The notes below the pieces were generated by a model, which worked only from the letters and a program-made list of their open reading frames with translations, made no database searches and was not told the origin of the DNA. Source: Limnovirga soli (GTDB lineage Bacteria > Bacteroidota > Bacteroidia > Chitinophagales > Chitinophagaceae). From it: a stretch of DNA of 64,000 nt. Position numbers and translations under genes: made by a program. This document shows, piece after piece, positions 18,685 through 27,057 of the stretch. Location of the stretch: NCBI RefSeq assembly GCF_013106755.1, contig NZ_WHPF01000017.1:31835-95834 (forward strand). The letters are read 5' to 3'. Position 1 is the stretch's first letter. The number at the start of each line of letters is the position of its first letter.

Positions 18685-19215
18685 TTATTCAATATGGCCA
18701 ATACTGGTTTTCTTTTTCCGCCAAAAAAAGTAAACCACTAAAATAAGTACGGCCACCAGACTTATACCTATTAGTATTTCATTTCTTTTCCAGAATTGGC
18801 GCACCGATTTGGTAATACCATCCTTCCCTTTACCTGCGTTTTCATTATCACCGGCAAGCGATGTTCGTGTGGTAGTATACAGTAATTTGTTATCTGCAAT
18901 GCCTGTAAAAGCAATTCCTAAATTCTCCTGTTCCACTTCACTCAGAAAAATACTATCGGTAAAAACTGTACCCAAACTGGCGTAAATAATTATTTCATGT
19001 GGTAAACCCTGACTGGCATAAATGGTATACAAAGTGTCTTTAGTAATTACTGAATCGGTATCAAAATCCTTTACATGAAGGGTATAATTACCTAAAGCCG
19101 AGATATTGGAAAATACAACCCTTATATCCTGACGCCTGTGATTACCTGGCATATCAGCCAATGCAGAAAGGGTAATAAATAACAAAAGAACCCCATAAAA
19201 TTTCCTTACGTTCAT
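18685..19215 (-). CDS. Exported protein with C-terminal membrane anchor, unknown
   Basis: 176 residues: N-terminal signal peptide (MNVRKFYGVLLLFITLSALA), a beta-rich extracytoplasmic domain of about 110 residues, and one membrane segment near the C-terminus (ILIGISLVAVLILVVYFFW) followed by a lysine-rich stop-transfer tail. It is the first gene of the unit with the small membrane protein and the MFS transporter. No recognised domain. Confidence 0.7.
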   Translation of the reverse strand: MNVRKFYGVLLLFITLSALADMPGNHRRQDIRVVFSNISALGNYTLHVKDFDTDSVITKDTLYTIYASQGLPHEIIIYASLGTVFTDSIFLSEVEQENLGIAFTGIADNKLLYTTTRTSLAGDNENAGKGKDGITKSVRQFWKRNEILIGISLVAVLILVVYFFWRKKKTSIGHIE

Positions 19216-19527
19216 TGTTGTTTGGTTTGAACAAGAATAATTTGCCTATGCAAATTTTATATTAAGATAGAGAGATTTTTTATTTATTTGGTATTTATTA
19301 TTTCCCGGCCTGTCTCTTGTCCCGCTTCCAAAAACCAAACACAAACCCCTTTTTCAAATGTTTACAGCCTTCAAAAAACGGTTAAGAAGTACAATTTTTC
19401 TATTGCTACGTATAAGTTTTAATAATATATCCCCATTCTGTTATTAACAACCTAATATTCTTAATATTTGCCATTATTTAAAAAATTACTCAGTTAGTAT
19501 TAAGAAATTTTAGCAGCACAGATATCC
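19216..19527. other. Intergenic region between divergent units
   Basis: 312 AT-rich bases between the minus-strand MFS unit and the plus-strand GtrA gene. It must carry both promoters, but I find no -33/-7 pair I would stand behind, and no repeat copy. Confidence 0.4.
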
Positions 19528-19908
19528 ATGGAAGTATTGATTAAAATATTCAGGTTTGGTATTGTTGGCCTAACGGGTATGGTGCTCGATTTTGCCATTA
19601 CCTGGGTACTCAAAGAAAAACTTACAATAAATAAATATATTGCCAACATTATGGGCTTCGTGGTAGCCGCTATCAATAATTTTTATATTAATTATATTTG
19701 GACGTTTAACGCCTCCTCAACCAATATGCAATTGGATTTTGTAAAATTCTTTGTATTTGCTTTAATTGGGTTGGCATTAAACAGTGCATTACTATTTCTT
19801 TTTCATGAGAAATACAAAGTGCATTTTTACCTGGCCAAAGCACTTGCCATTATTTGTGTATTTGCCTGGAACTTTACAACAAATTATTTTTTCAATTTTC
19901 ATTCCTGA
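19528..19908 (+). CDS. GtrA-like flippase-family membrane protein
   Basis: A 126-residue protein with four membrane segments and the GtrA-family pattern (FGIVGLTGMVLDFAITW near the start, NNFYINYIWTF in the middle, FAWNFTTNYFFNF at the end). GtrA-like proteins are thought to move undecaprenyl-linked sugars across the membrane. The next gene, a GT39 glycosyltransferase, starts two bases after its stop, so a joint role in modifying a surface glycan or lipid is likely. Confidence 0.88.
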   Translation: MEVLIKIFRFGIVGLTGMVLDFAITWVLKEKLTINKYIANIMGFVVAAINNFYINYIWTFNASSTNMQLDFVKFFVFALIGLALNSALLFLFHEKYKVHFYLAKALAIICVFAWNFTTNYFFNFHS

Positions 19909-19910
19909 AA

Positions 19911-21464
19911 ATGATCTATAAAAAGCGGGTACTCATTCTCATCTTTCTAACAATGCTTATCAGGCTTTTTATAGCCAATTATCTCGAGTTGGGTAACGAC
20001 GAAGTGTATTATTGGACCTACGCTTTACACCTCCAAATGAATTATTTCGATCATCCGCCCATCATTGCCCTGCTTCTAAGGTTAACTACGCTTAACCTTC
20101 ATTTTCAACAGGAAATTTTTCTGCGTCTCGGTGCCATATTGGGTGCGGCCGCCGGTACCTGGCTTAGTTATTCCATAGGTACCAAAATCCGTAACGAAAG
20201 AACCGGCTGGTTTGCAGCACTGCTATACAACACCTGTGTGTACAGCTCTGTAATTGCCGGTTTATTTATCCTGCCCGATAGTCCACAGGTAGTTTTCTGG
20301 TTACTATGTATCAGGCTGGCCTTAGCATTTGTACCCCAAACCAATAAAGCAATGCCCTCCCTAACAACATGGGTATTGTGGGGGCTGTGCACCGGCTTAT
20401 GCATTATGTGCAAAGTGCACGGTATATTTTTATGGCTTGGGGCGGGTTTATATATACTCGTATACAACCGGCAATTATTAATGCAAAAAGGTCTCTACCT
20501 ATCGGCAATAATTACAGCAGCCGTAATAAGCCCAATATTTATTTGGAACTGGCAAAACAATTTTATAACCTGGCTGTACCACAGCCAGCGGGTGGCGGTA
20601 CACACCATCAGTTTCGATAAAGACAGTTTTATACAGGCCATCACCGGCCAAATTGCATACAATAATCCATTAAACTTTATTGTCATCATCCTGGCCATCA
20701 TCTATATCCGTAAGCAACAATTATTATCGGCCGGTATAACATCCATGCTCTTATTTTTATCACTGCCAATCATCATTACAGTAACAGCTGCGGCTATGTT
20801 TAATTCCGTTTTACCACATTGGAGTGGCCCCGGCTTTATTACCCTCCAGTTTATTGCAGCCGCCTATCTCGATGTTAAATCTACTGCCGCCTGTGTAGTA
20901 CCCAAATTTGTAAAATATGCTACAGGCTGTATCATGTTTGTAATAAGTGCAGGCTTTTTGTTTATCTCTTATTATCCGGGTACTATTGGCAGTAAAAATA
21001 AAAACATATTGGGCGATGGCGATTTTACCCTCGACCTCTACGGCTGGCAACCCATGGGCGATAGTATTCGCAATTATATCAATCAGCCCGCCGTACAGCC
21101 CCAAATACCCGCCAACCGCACCATTGTTTGCAACAAATGGTATCCCGCCGCCCATATAGATTATTATATTGCCCGCACCAACCAAATGCAGGTAATTGGC
21201 GTAGGTAATTTTACCGATTTGCACCAATACGTATGGTTAAACCAGCAGCGTAACAATTTAAAATTGGGCGATAGCGCCCTTTGCATCGTGCCCAGCAATT
21301 ACATGATCCCCATGCCCGATACTTATTTGCCCTATTTCTCCACCGTGCGTTTATTACATAGCTTTCAAATAACACGGGAGCAGGCCGCTGTGCGTTATTT
21401 CAACCTCTATTTACTCACCGGTTTTAAAAATACCGACGAAGCGCATACCCTCTCCGTAAACTAA
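19911..21464 (+). CDS. GT39-family membrane glycosyltransferase (ArnT/PMT-like)
   Basis: A 517-residue polytopic enzyme. The frame opens at 19854 inside gtrA, but ATG 19911, two bases after the gtrA stop, gives the natural N-terminus MIYKKRVLILIF. The first periplasmic loop has LGNDEVYYW and NYFDHPP, the acidic/aromatic signature of GT39 enzymes that use polyprenyl-phosphate sugars as donors. About ten membrane segments follow, then a periplasmic C-terminal domain. Acceptor (lipid, protein or glycan) cannot be told. Confidence 0.87.
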   Translation: MIYKKRVLILIFLTMLIRLFIANYLELGNDEVYYWTYALHLQMNYFDHPPIIALLLRLTTLNLHFQQEIFLRLGAILGAAAGTWLSYSIGTKIRNERTGWFAALLYNTCVYSSVIAGLFILPDSPQVVFWLLCIRLALAFVPQTNKAMPSLTTWVLWGLCTGLCIMCKVHGIFLWLGAGLYILVYNRQLLMQKGLYLSAIITAAVISPIFIWNWQNNFITWLYHSQRVAVHTISFDKDSFIQAITGQIAYNNPLNFIVIILAIIYIRKQQLLSAGITSMLLFLSLPIIITVTAAAMFNSVLPHWSGPGFITLQFIAAAYLDVKSTAACVVPKFVKYATGCIMFVISAGFLFISYYPGTIGSKNKNILGDGDFTLDLYGWQPMGDSIRNYINQPAVQPQIPANRTIVCNKWYPAAHIDYYIARTNQMQVIGVGNFTDLHQYVWLNQQRNNLKLGDSALCIVPSNYMIPMPDTYLPYFSTVRLLHSFQITREQAAVRYFNLYLLTGFKNTDEAHTLSVN

Positions 21465-21810
21465 TCAGGCAAACAAAAACAGCAGCAAATTTATTAGCCC
21501 GGCATATACCCATTGGGCATCGCCGCTTGCGTCGCACTCTTGTACGTTCGGGGCTTTATGCAGCTTTTCCAAGGCATAAACTAAAGCCATTGCATCCTCA
21601 CAACTAATTTGTTGCAGGGTCTCCTTGTGTGCGTTGGAACTTGTTACCGGAAATGCGTTTGCTAAGGCAATGGTACGCTTCACTGCAAACACTTAGCAGC
21701 ATACTTACGCAAGAATAGGGAAATCAGGGCCAACGAACCGCAGCGTCCCTTCCGCACACAAAGCTATTTAAGAAGACTTTGCGGAGAAGGAAACAACGGA
21801 AGTGTGTAAT
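21465..21810. repeat. Degenerate duplicated segment containing repeat family 1, copy 5
   Basis: The stretch 21491-21566 is a minus-sense copy of family 1 (core at 21526-21545, tail GCCGGGCTAATAA). It sits in a longer segment (21491-21665) that matches 25243-25490. On the minus strand both encode a similar broken peptide (NAHKETLQQISCEDAMAL in this copy). The 75-codon frame here (21465-21692) is therefore probably a shared degenerate element rather than a real gene. Confidence 0.6.
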
Positions 21811-22281
21811 CTAATCTTCAATTGAAAGCGCATTTTTTATTTTTAAATCCATCCCATATTTCAAACCCGTATATTCATTTATTGCAATTTTTATTCCTGA
21901 CTTTGTTTTGATACTATTTAAAAAAGGTAATGCATAATTTACAATTAGATCTTCAATGATGGTTTCTCTTTCACCTTTGACAAACTCATTATTTTCTAAA
22001 TCAAAAGCTTTTTTAACCAAGTCTTTTTGAGCCAAATCACTAATGCTGTAAATCAAATTGTATTTGTAATATTTAGGAAATTCGTCTTCACCTTCATATA
22101 TTTCTTTTAAAAAACACCCCATAACATGTCCATAATACCCTCCATAGGGAGATTTAGCTGCAGCAAAAAAACAGATACAATCATCTGTATGCAAATACCA
22201 TGTTTCCTTTTTTTTTATGAACCCTAGTGGGCTTAAAATTGAATCGATTAATTTGTAAAAATCTTTTTGATTAATAATCAT
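21811..22281 (-). CDS. DUF4304-like protein
   Basis: 156 residues. The start LIDSILSPLGFIKKKETWYLHTDD and the following GGYYGHVMGCFLKEI pattern resemble DUF4304 proteins (a 'GFKKKGxxWYR' opening, then a beta strand with an inner Gly-rich turn). The family is of unknown function and is often found as single genes in accessory regions, some near polymorphic toxins. It is the last gene of a minus-strand run of accessory genes. Assignment is by pattern only. Confidence 0.6.
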   Translation of the reverse strand: MIINQKDFYKLIDSILSPLGFIKKKETWYLHTDDCICFFAAAKSPYGGYYGHVMGCFLKEIYEGEDEFPKYYKYNLIYSISDLAQKDLVKKAFDLENNEFVKGERETIIEDLIVNYALPFLNSIKTKSGIKIAINEYTGLKYGMDLKIKNALSIED

Positions 22282-22344
22282 GAATTAAGGCGTTTTTGGT
22301 GTTTGAAGTTCCTACGTTGTTAAGGATGTTCCAATAGGCATCCT

Positions 22345-22376
22345 GAACTGTAAATAAATACCCTTTTAAAAAGGGA
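22345..22376 (-). promoter_or_regulatory. Degenerate copy of the shared promoter block
   Basis: On the plus strand it reads GAACTGTAAATAAATACCC then TTTTAAAAAGGG, resembling the block upstream of the gene at 23086 (GAACTAAATACCCTTT...CAAAAAATGAG) but with an insertion and no good -7 box. It lies 64 bases upstream of the DUF4304-like gene. Confidence 0.3.
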
Positions 22377-22477
22377 CGTACTAGCAGCATTAAAATCAAT
22401 ATGCTATTGTATTATAATCCTATTTACAATGTTAATGCTCCCAGTTAACTCCTTTCACAGAAAGGTATTTATTATAA

Positions 22478-22508
22478 GTTCCAGGTCACCCTTTGGAAGA
22501 CCTGGAAC
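22478..22508 (-). terminator. Hairpin downstream of the 22568 lipoprotein gene
   Basis: A perfect 10-bp inverted repeat (GTTCCAGGTC / GACCTGGAAC) with an 11-base loop. The sequence after it in the direction of transcription is AT-rich but not a clean T run, so it may be a weak terminator or an RNA-stabilising hairpin. Confidence 0.55.
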
Positions 22509-22567
22509 AACGGAGTTTGTGTTTCCCCTAATAATTACTTGAAGGCGTAACATTGGCAGCAGTTTTT

Positions 22568-23086
22568 TTACTCGCCTTGGTGTATCCAGATATAGTTTTT
22601 TCCTGTCCAGTATATAATACCACCTGCGATTGGGGCGCCATCTTCATATTGTGCTGCCATTATTCCAGTGTGTGCTAATAATATCTCTTTGCCACCAATA
22701 ATGTCTCCTGTTTCGTGGTCAAATTGTGTTTCAAAAACTGTTTTTTCTTTGTAAAGCTCCCAATTGTCTATCCAGTTGAAATCTTTTCCACCATTACCAA
22801 AATTTGTGCCCGCACCAAAAACATAAAATGCATTTGAGCTATTATGTATTAATAGAATACCTTTTTTATTGGTTGATTTTTCACTAATACTTAGTGCGAT
22901 GTCTATTGTACCGTCTCCATTGAAGTCGGCTTCTATAAAAGATGGTTTTAAAAAACTGTCTAACTGGTATTTTTTATCGAGACCTTTTTCGTTAAAGGTT
23001 TTCATATACCAGGGAATATTCGATTTTGTTTCTGTACATCCGGCGAGTAACAAAACAATGAAGGATATGATTATTAGTGGTTTCAT
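22568..23086 (-). CDS. Hypothetical lipoprotein with an EF-hand-like DxNxDGxxD loop
   Basis: 172 residues with a lipoprotein signal (MKPLIIISFIVLLLAGC, cysteine 17). Near residue 54 there is ADFNGDGTIDIALSI, an FG-GAP/VCBS-type calcium loop (D-x-N-x-D-G-x-x-D) as seen in beta-propeller blades and secreted proteins; only one is present. The rest is not recognised. A promoter block (23103-23135) with conserved spacer lies 17 bases upstream. Confidence 0.65.
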   Translation of the reverse strand: MKPLIIISFIVLLLAGCTETKSNIPWYMKTFNEKGLDKKYQLDSFLKPSFIEADFNGDGTIDIALSISEKSTNKKGILLIHNSSNAFYVFGAGTNFGNGGKDFNWIDNWELYKEKTVFETQFDHETGDIIGGKEILLAHTGIMAAQYEDGAPIAGGIIYWTGKNYIWIHQGE

Positions 23087-23102
23087 AAAATTGATGCTAA
23101 CT

Positions 23103-23135
23103 CATAAATAGCCGAACTAAATACCCTTTCTCAAA
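23103..23135 (-). promoter_or_regulatory. Conserved-spacer promoter block A
   Basis: Minus strand: TTTG (23132-23135), 21-base spacer ending AGTTCGGC, then TATTTATG (23103-23110). The predicted start of transcription is about 11 bases before the ATG of the lipoprotein gene at 23086. Similarity to block B extends a further 70 bases upstream (to about 23204), up to the stop of the next gene. Confidence 0.65.
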
Positions 23136-23206
23136 AAATGAGTTCTACTCCCACTTTAGGATGCAGCGGTGCGAAATCTCCCTTGTTTACTAGACATTTG
23201 GCAGAT

Positions 23207-24376
23207 TTATTTCTCGCTGTTTATAAGTTCCCAAATTTTGTCGTTATAATTTGCTTTTGTAATTCCTGTCAATTTTTCAAGTGTTGTATAATATTTTTCG
23301 TTTCCTTTTTCAAATTTTCCACAGGTTAATAATTCCCAAACGCCTTCAAACCCTTTTTCTTTTTCTATTTTCTTCACCAACAAAGCGTTTACAATATTGT
23401 CGGCTGAATTTGGGTAATTTCCTGTCTTAAAAGAAATTGGCGTTTCTTTTATTTCAGTCCAATTTGTATTTTTATTACTTGCAATTTGTTCTTTAAATGC
23501 TTTGAAGATTTCTTGCCAGCTCAAACCCCAGCTTCCCCCATAAATATAAGCACAACCTTCATCCACTGGCTTATTCACCTGACTTCGTGAAATAACCAAG
23601 CTTAATCTTTCGTGCCATAAGTCGTGTGGGTCAAATTCGTTAAAACTTGAGTTATTGTTGCCTAAAACAATTAGCTTTTTGTCTCCTAATGAAGAGCTCC
23701 AAACACTTTGTATTCTTCCATTGTAATCAGACTTATAATCAACCCCAATTAATTTTTGTAGTTCAATAATATTATCAGTACAATAATAGTCAGTTATTTT
23801 ATTAGTTGCCTTTAGTTTCAAGTCAAAAGAAGTAGCCAATTTATTGAATTCTTTAACTTTCTCTTTGTTGATGGTAGTTTGATAATGGAAAACATTGTTT
23901 CCTGCTTTTTCAATTTTCCAATTTTTAGTGTTCCTGAGTAGTGGGGAAGAATATTGAAAGGTATTATTTATTTTGTGAGCAATAAATTCAAAACTTGTTC
24001 TCAAATATGATAAGTTTTCGAATGTTCCAATATACGATACTTGCAAGAGATATTGATTTTCTTTCAATGCTACAACATTTGTCAAATATGGCTTATAGAA
24101 GTAATCATCTTTATATTTCTCACTTTTTTCTATATTGTTTACCTCGTCAAGCAAAATAAATGTTTCTACTTTTTCGGTCTCTAAAACTAATTTATTTTCA
24201 TCGTTTGGTTTTTGAGCAGCATTTAAAAACTCATTCAATGTTGAAATCAAAAGTTTGCTTTCAATACTGTCTTTTGGCAAAACTATATTTGGGTTTATTC
24301 TTACAGGATTTGTTTGTGCTTTTACGCTAAGTAGCGCAATTAAAAATGTCAGTGTTAGAAAATATTTGATTATCAT
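23207..24376 (-). CDS. Secreted protein with a degenerate gluzincin-like site
   Basis: 389 residues with a signal peptide (MIIKYFLTLTFLIALLSVKAQ). Near residue 252 is PHDLWHERLSLV, followed 17 residues after the second histidine by PVDEGCAYIYGGSWG. This resembles the HExxH ... E zinc site of gluzincin peptidases (two His ligands and a downstream Glu in a 'xxEGxAxY' helix), but the catalytic Glu is replaced by Asp (HDLWH). It may be an inactive or altered peptidase. No family assigned. Promoter block B precedes it. Confidence 0.6.
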   Translation of the reverse strand: MIIKYFLTLTFLIALLSVKAQTNPVRINPNIVLPKDSIESKLLISTLNEFLNAAQKPNDENKLVLETEKVETFILLDEVNNIEKSEKYKDDYFYKPYLTNVVALKENQYLLQVSYIGTFENLSYLRTSFEFIAHKINNTFQYSSPLLRNTKNWKIEKAGNNVFHYQTTINKEKVKEFNKLATSFDLKLKATNKITDYYCTDNIIELQKLIGVDYKSDYNGRIQSVWSSSLGDKKLIVLGNNNSSFNEFDPHDLWHERLSLVISRSQVNKPVDEGCAYIYGGSWGLSWQEIFKAFKEQIASNKNTNWTEIKETPISFKTGNYPNSADNIVNALLVKKIEKEKGFEGVWELLTCGKFEKGNEKYYTTLEKLTGITKANYNDKIWELINSEK

Positions 24377-24436
24377 ATTTTATTATTGGTTAAAATTTAT
24401 GGAGTTTATCTGGTTCTGCAAATCTTGCCACTAATC

Positions 24437-24469
24437 CGAAAATAGCCGAATTAAATACCTTTTCCCAAA
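24437..24469 (-). promoter_or_regulatory. Conserved-spacer promoter block B
   Basis: Minus strand: TTTG (24466-24469), 21-base spacer ending AATTCGGC, then TATTTTCG (24437-24444). It lies 61 bases upstream of the ATG at 24376 and shares most of its spacer with block A. Confidence 0.65.
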
Positions 24470-24568
24470 AAATGAGTTCTCCACCTGATGGGTGATTAAA
24501 GGAGCGAAATACCCCTTGCTTACTCCACTGAAGCCAATGATTTAAGAAAATTTATACTTCGATCCTAA

Positions 24569-25036
24569 TTATTTCCCATTTGAAATAATTAGCTGCTCAT
24601 GCGCAATCTCAATCGTATCTATAGCAATTTCATTCGCGTCAGATTTTAAATCCGTGCTCGTGATTTTTGTAGGCCAGGCATTGCTTAATGTCCATTGCAT
24701 GGTTATATTACCGTCCTCATCTAACAATTTAATTACTATCGTTCTTCTTTTTATCGAATTCATTTTAAATTGTGAGTGCCAATCCCAAAAACTATTGTCA
24801 TTTACAAAGACACCTCTTTTCATTGTAACGTTCCCAAATTTGGCAATACCTGGCATTTTTTGTGAGGAGAAAAGCGGTGTATTGCTGTTACGATATTCAA
24901 TAATTTGACTCTCCACATCCATGCCCGATACTTCCTGAAATGATATCCCTTTTAATTCATCTCCAAGATCAACTTCAAATCTGAATTTTGGTAAAGGCCA
25001 TGTAGCGCCCTCAGCATTTTCGGTACTTTTTGGCAT
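24569..25036 (-). CDS. Contractile injection system tail-tube protein (gp19-like), orphan
   Basis: A 155-residue protein of the T4 gp19 / Afp1-type tube family: PLPKFRFEVDLGDELKGISFQEVSGMDVE at the start, GNVTMKRGVF in the centre and TLSNAWPTKITSTDLKSDANEIAIDTIEIAHE at the end, the standard order of this fold. Such proteins stack as hexamers into the inner tube of phage-tail-like injection systems. No sheath, baseplate, spike or AAA ATPase gene is near it, so here it stands alone, with its own promoter block (25095-25126). Confidence 0.88.
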   Translation of the reverse strand: MPKSTENAEGATWPLPKFRFEVDLGDELKGISFQEVSGMDVESQIIEYRNSNTPLFSSQKMPGIAKFGNVTMKRGVFVNDNSFWDWHSQFKMNSIKRRTIVIKLLDEDGNITMQWTLSNAWPTKITSTDLKSDANEIAIDTIEIAHEQLIISNGK

Positions 25037-25094
25037 AGTTTATATTTTTTGTGATTGTTTTTCTTTTAGAGTTTTTCTACCATTTGCTATTAAT

Positions 25095-25126
25095 CAAAAA
25101 AAGACGAACCAAATAGCCTTATCAAA
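25095..25126 (-). promoter_or_regulatory. Conserved-spacer promoter block C
   Basis: Minus strand: TTTG (25123-25126), 20-base spacer ending GGTTCGTC, then TTTTTTTG (25095-25102). It lies 59 bases upstream of the tail-tube gene. The -7 box lacks the consensus A at position 2. Confidence 0.55.
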
Positions 25127-25755
25127 AAAATGTATTATAGAAATTTGATACATTTCTCTACCACTGTTGGTGAAACTCAAACCCCAAAATGGGCACATAT
25201 TTAGTTTGTTGTAGATCTACTTTTTCATTTCGCCCAGTTCCTTTATTAGCCCTGCATTTACCCATTGGGCACCGCCGCTTGCGTCACACTCTTGTGGGTT
25301 CGGTGCTTTGTGCAGCTTGTCCAGGGCCTAAATCAAAGCCATTTCACTTTCACAACTAGCTTTTTGCACGGCCTCATGGTGTGCATTGAATAGTATGGCA
25401 GCAGATGCTGAAACATGTTCGCTTTAAATGGTTTACCTTGCCGACACCCTTAACTTGTTGAAGGGTCTCTTGCTGTGCGTTGGATGTTATTACCTTGATT
25501 GCGTTAACTATGGCAAATGAACAAATCGCTATAGACGCATTATTGTAAAGGTAAACCAGGCAATACCGCAGGCCTAAAAACAGACAACAAAGCCGAAATG
25601 CGCTGGTATTGTATGCAGCAAAATAGTAAAACGAGGAGGTTGAAGTTCAGTTAACTCTCAAGATTTGACTCGTACTGAAGTTGCAATATGAGTTCCGTCA
25701 CGCTCCACTATTCGCCAAACCTCCTATTATCTGCTGCTCTTCTATAGCGACTCCT
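25127..25755. other. Gene-free stretch with family 1 copy 6 and a second duplicated segment
   Basis: 25243-25320 is a minus-sense family 1 copy (core changed to CACAAGAGTGTGACGCAAG). It is embedded in a segment similar to 21491-21665, with an in-frame stop in the shared peptide. Near the right end an inverted repeat pairs AACGAGGAGGTT (about 25632) with AACCTCCTATTATCTGC (about 25718), which may act as a terminator for the restriction-modification operon. No intact gene is seen. Confidence 0.5.
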
Positions 25756-27057
25756 TTAAGTGATACATTTTGCAAACGTCTCAACCCATTCTGTAGTCGG
25801 TTCGTCAATTGGTGCGATGTCTCTTCTTAATTGACAAATCGATTCAGCAATTGCAATCATCCACCTTTCACCAACTTTGTCTGGGTCGAGTGCATAATTC
25901 TTAATCTCATAATCAACCCACTCTCCAAATTCAAGTATTTGAATTTCGGTTTCGTGAATTAGCTTAAGTTCTTCAAGGCGGCTTTGAATTTCGGGTTTAA
26001 GATTTGGCTTCTGGTCTGTAACGAATCCAACAAGAGCAGTTTGAGGGTGTGTTTTTAATTTGTCATTTAGTTCTTCCAATTCATCTCTTAAATATGTCTT
26101 GCCATATTTTGCATCCCACGACTCTATTATATCCATATTTCCATGTGTAGCAGTAAGTTCAATGTCACCAATATTACCGTGTTTCTTGTTCGCAGAACGC
26201 ATTTGTGAAAGAGGTTTGAGAAAGCCACTTAAACATTTTTCTTCTTCCAAAACTTGAAATAGCGAGTGCATTGCAACTTCAAACATTCTAGCCGAATATG
26301 TCGAACTCTCAATGAACTTTGTAATGGTCAAATAACAATTTTTGAAAGATGGTTTCTTTTCCAAAAATACTTTTAGAGTTTCCAGGGTTTTGTCTGTGAG
26401 TTTAAGAAAAGCTTCTGATTTATTGTTTAGAAAAATTACAAGCTGTTTCAATGCATTTACTGCATCAAGCTTTCCCGTTTCAACTGAATCAGTAATTTCC
26501 AACCATTCCTGTCTAGCACCTCGAATAGCAGCTTTGTACAGTTTTGAATAAGGATAATTCTCCGCTAAACTTCTCGTCATCATAAATCCATCAGCATTCA
26601 ACTTTAAAAGGTTGTGTTTCCTCAAAACTGGAGTAATATAATTTTTATCAAGAACTCTCATAGGCACTCCTTCCTTCCATGAAAAATCGGCGCCTGTACT
26701 TCCTTTGTGTAATCTAATTGATTGGTTGGGAATAATTGATTTTACAGTCAATTGTAAAATAGTTAAGCCAACTATTGCTCTTCCAACTTCACTTGTTACG
26801 GAATTAACTAGCGATTCAATTACAGCTATTTGTTCTGGGTTTATTTCCTCTATTATTACTTTTGGGTCTTTGCATTCGGTAATTATGTTTTCAAGAAACC
26901 CATCTTCTAATGCCTTCTTGATTACAGCAAGCCGCTTTTTTGCCTCATCAGAAGTTTTGCCTTCTGGAAATTGGTATTCCATGCCATCCTCGTTTACTAA
27001 AATACTTCTGTCTGAATAGATGTATAAAACTGGTTCTTTTTTTTGTTCTTTATCCAT
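25756..27057 (-). CDS. Type II restriction endonuclease (partner of the C5 methyltransferase)
   Basis: 433 residues. The C-terminal half contains a probable PD-(D/E)XK nuclease core: ARMFEVAMHSLFQ, then QMRSANKKHGNIGDIELTA and IIESWDAKYGKTYLRDELEEL, where the acidic residue of GDIE and the lysine of WDAK fit metal-binding and catalytic positions. Its start overlaps the methyltransferase stop by eight bases, so translation is coupled and follows methylation, as expected for a safe R-M order. Recognition sequence cannot be deduced. Role is inferred from motif plus position. Confidence 0.8.
   Translation of the reverse strand: MDKEQKKEPVLYIYSDRSILVNEDGMEYQFPEGKTSDEAKKRLAVIKKALEDGFLENIITECKDPKVIIEEINPEQIAVIESLVNSVTSEVGRAIVGLTILQLTVKSIIPNQSIRLHKGSTGADFSWKEGVPMRVLDKNYITPVLRKHNLLKLNADGFMMTRSLAENYPYSKLYKAAIRGARQEWLEITDSVETGKLDAVNALKQLVIFLNNKSEAFLKLTDKTLETLKVFLEKKPSFKNCYLTITKFIESSTYSARMFEVAMHSLFQVLEEEKCLSGFLKPLSQMRSANKKHGNIGDIELTATHGNMDIIESWDAKYGKTYLRDELEELNDKLKTHPQTALVGFVTDQKPNLKPEIQSRLEELKLIHETEIQILEFGEWVDYEIKNYALDPDKVGERWMIAIAESICQLRRDIAPIDEPTTEWVETFAKCIT

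Noticed and set aside
22282..25150. Integron attC sites between the accessory genes
   Set aside because: The shared spacers fit promoter boxes better; I could not find paired RYYYAAC/GTTRRRY cores with a folding stem in several copies, and no integron integrase is present. The broken tyrosine recombinase is not of the IntI type as far as visible.
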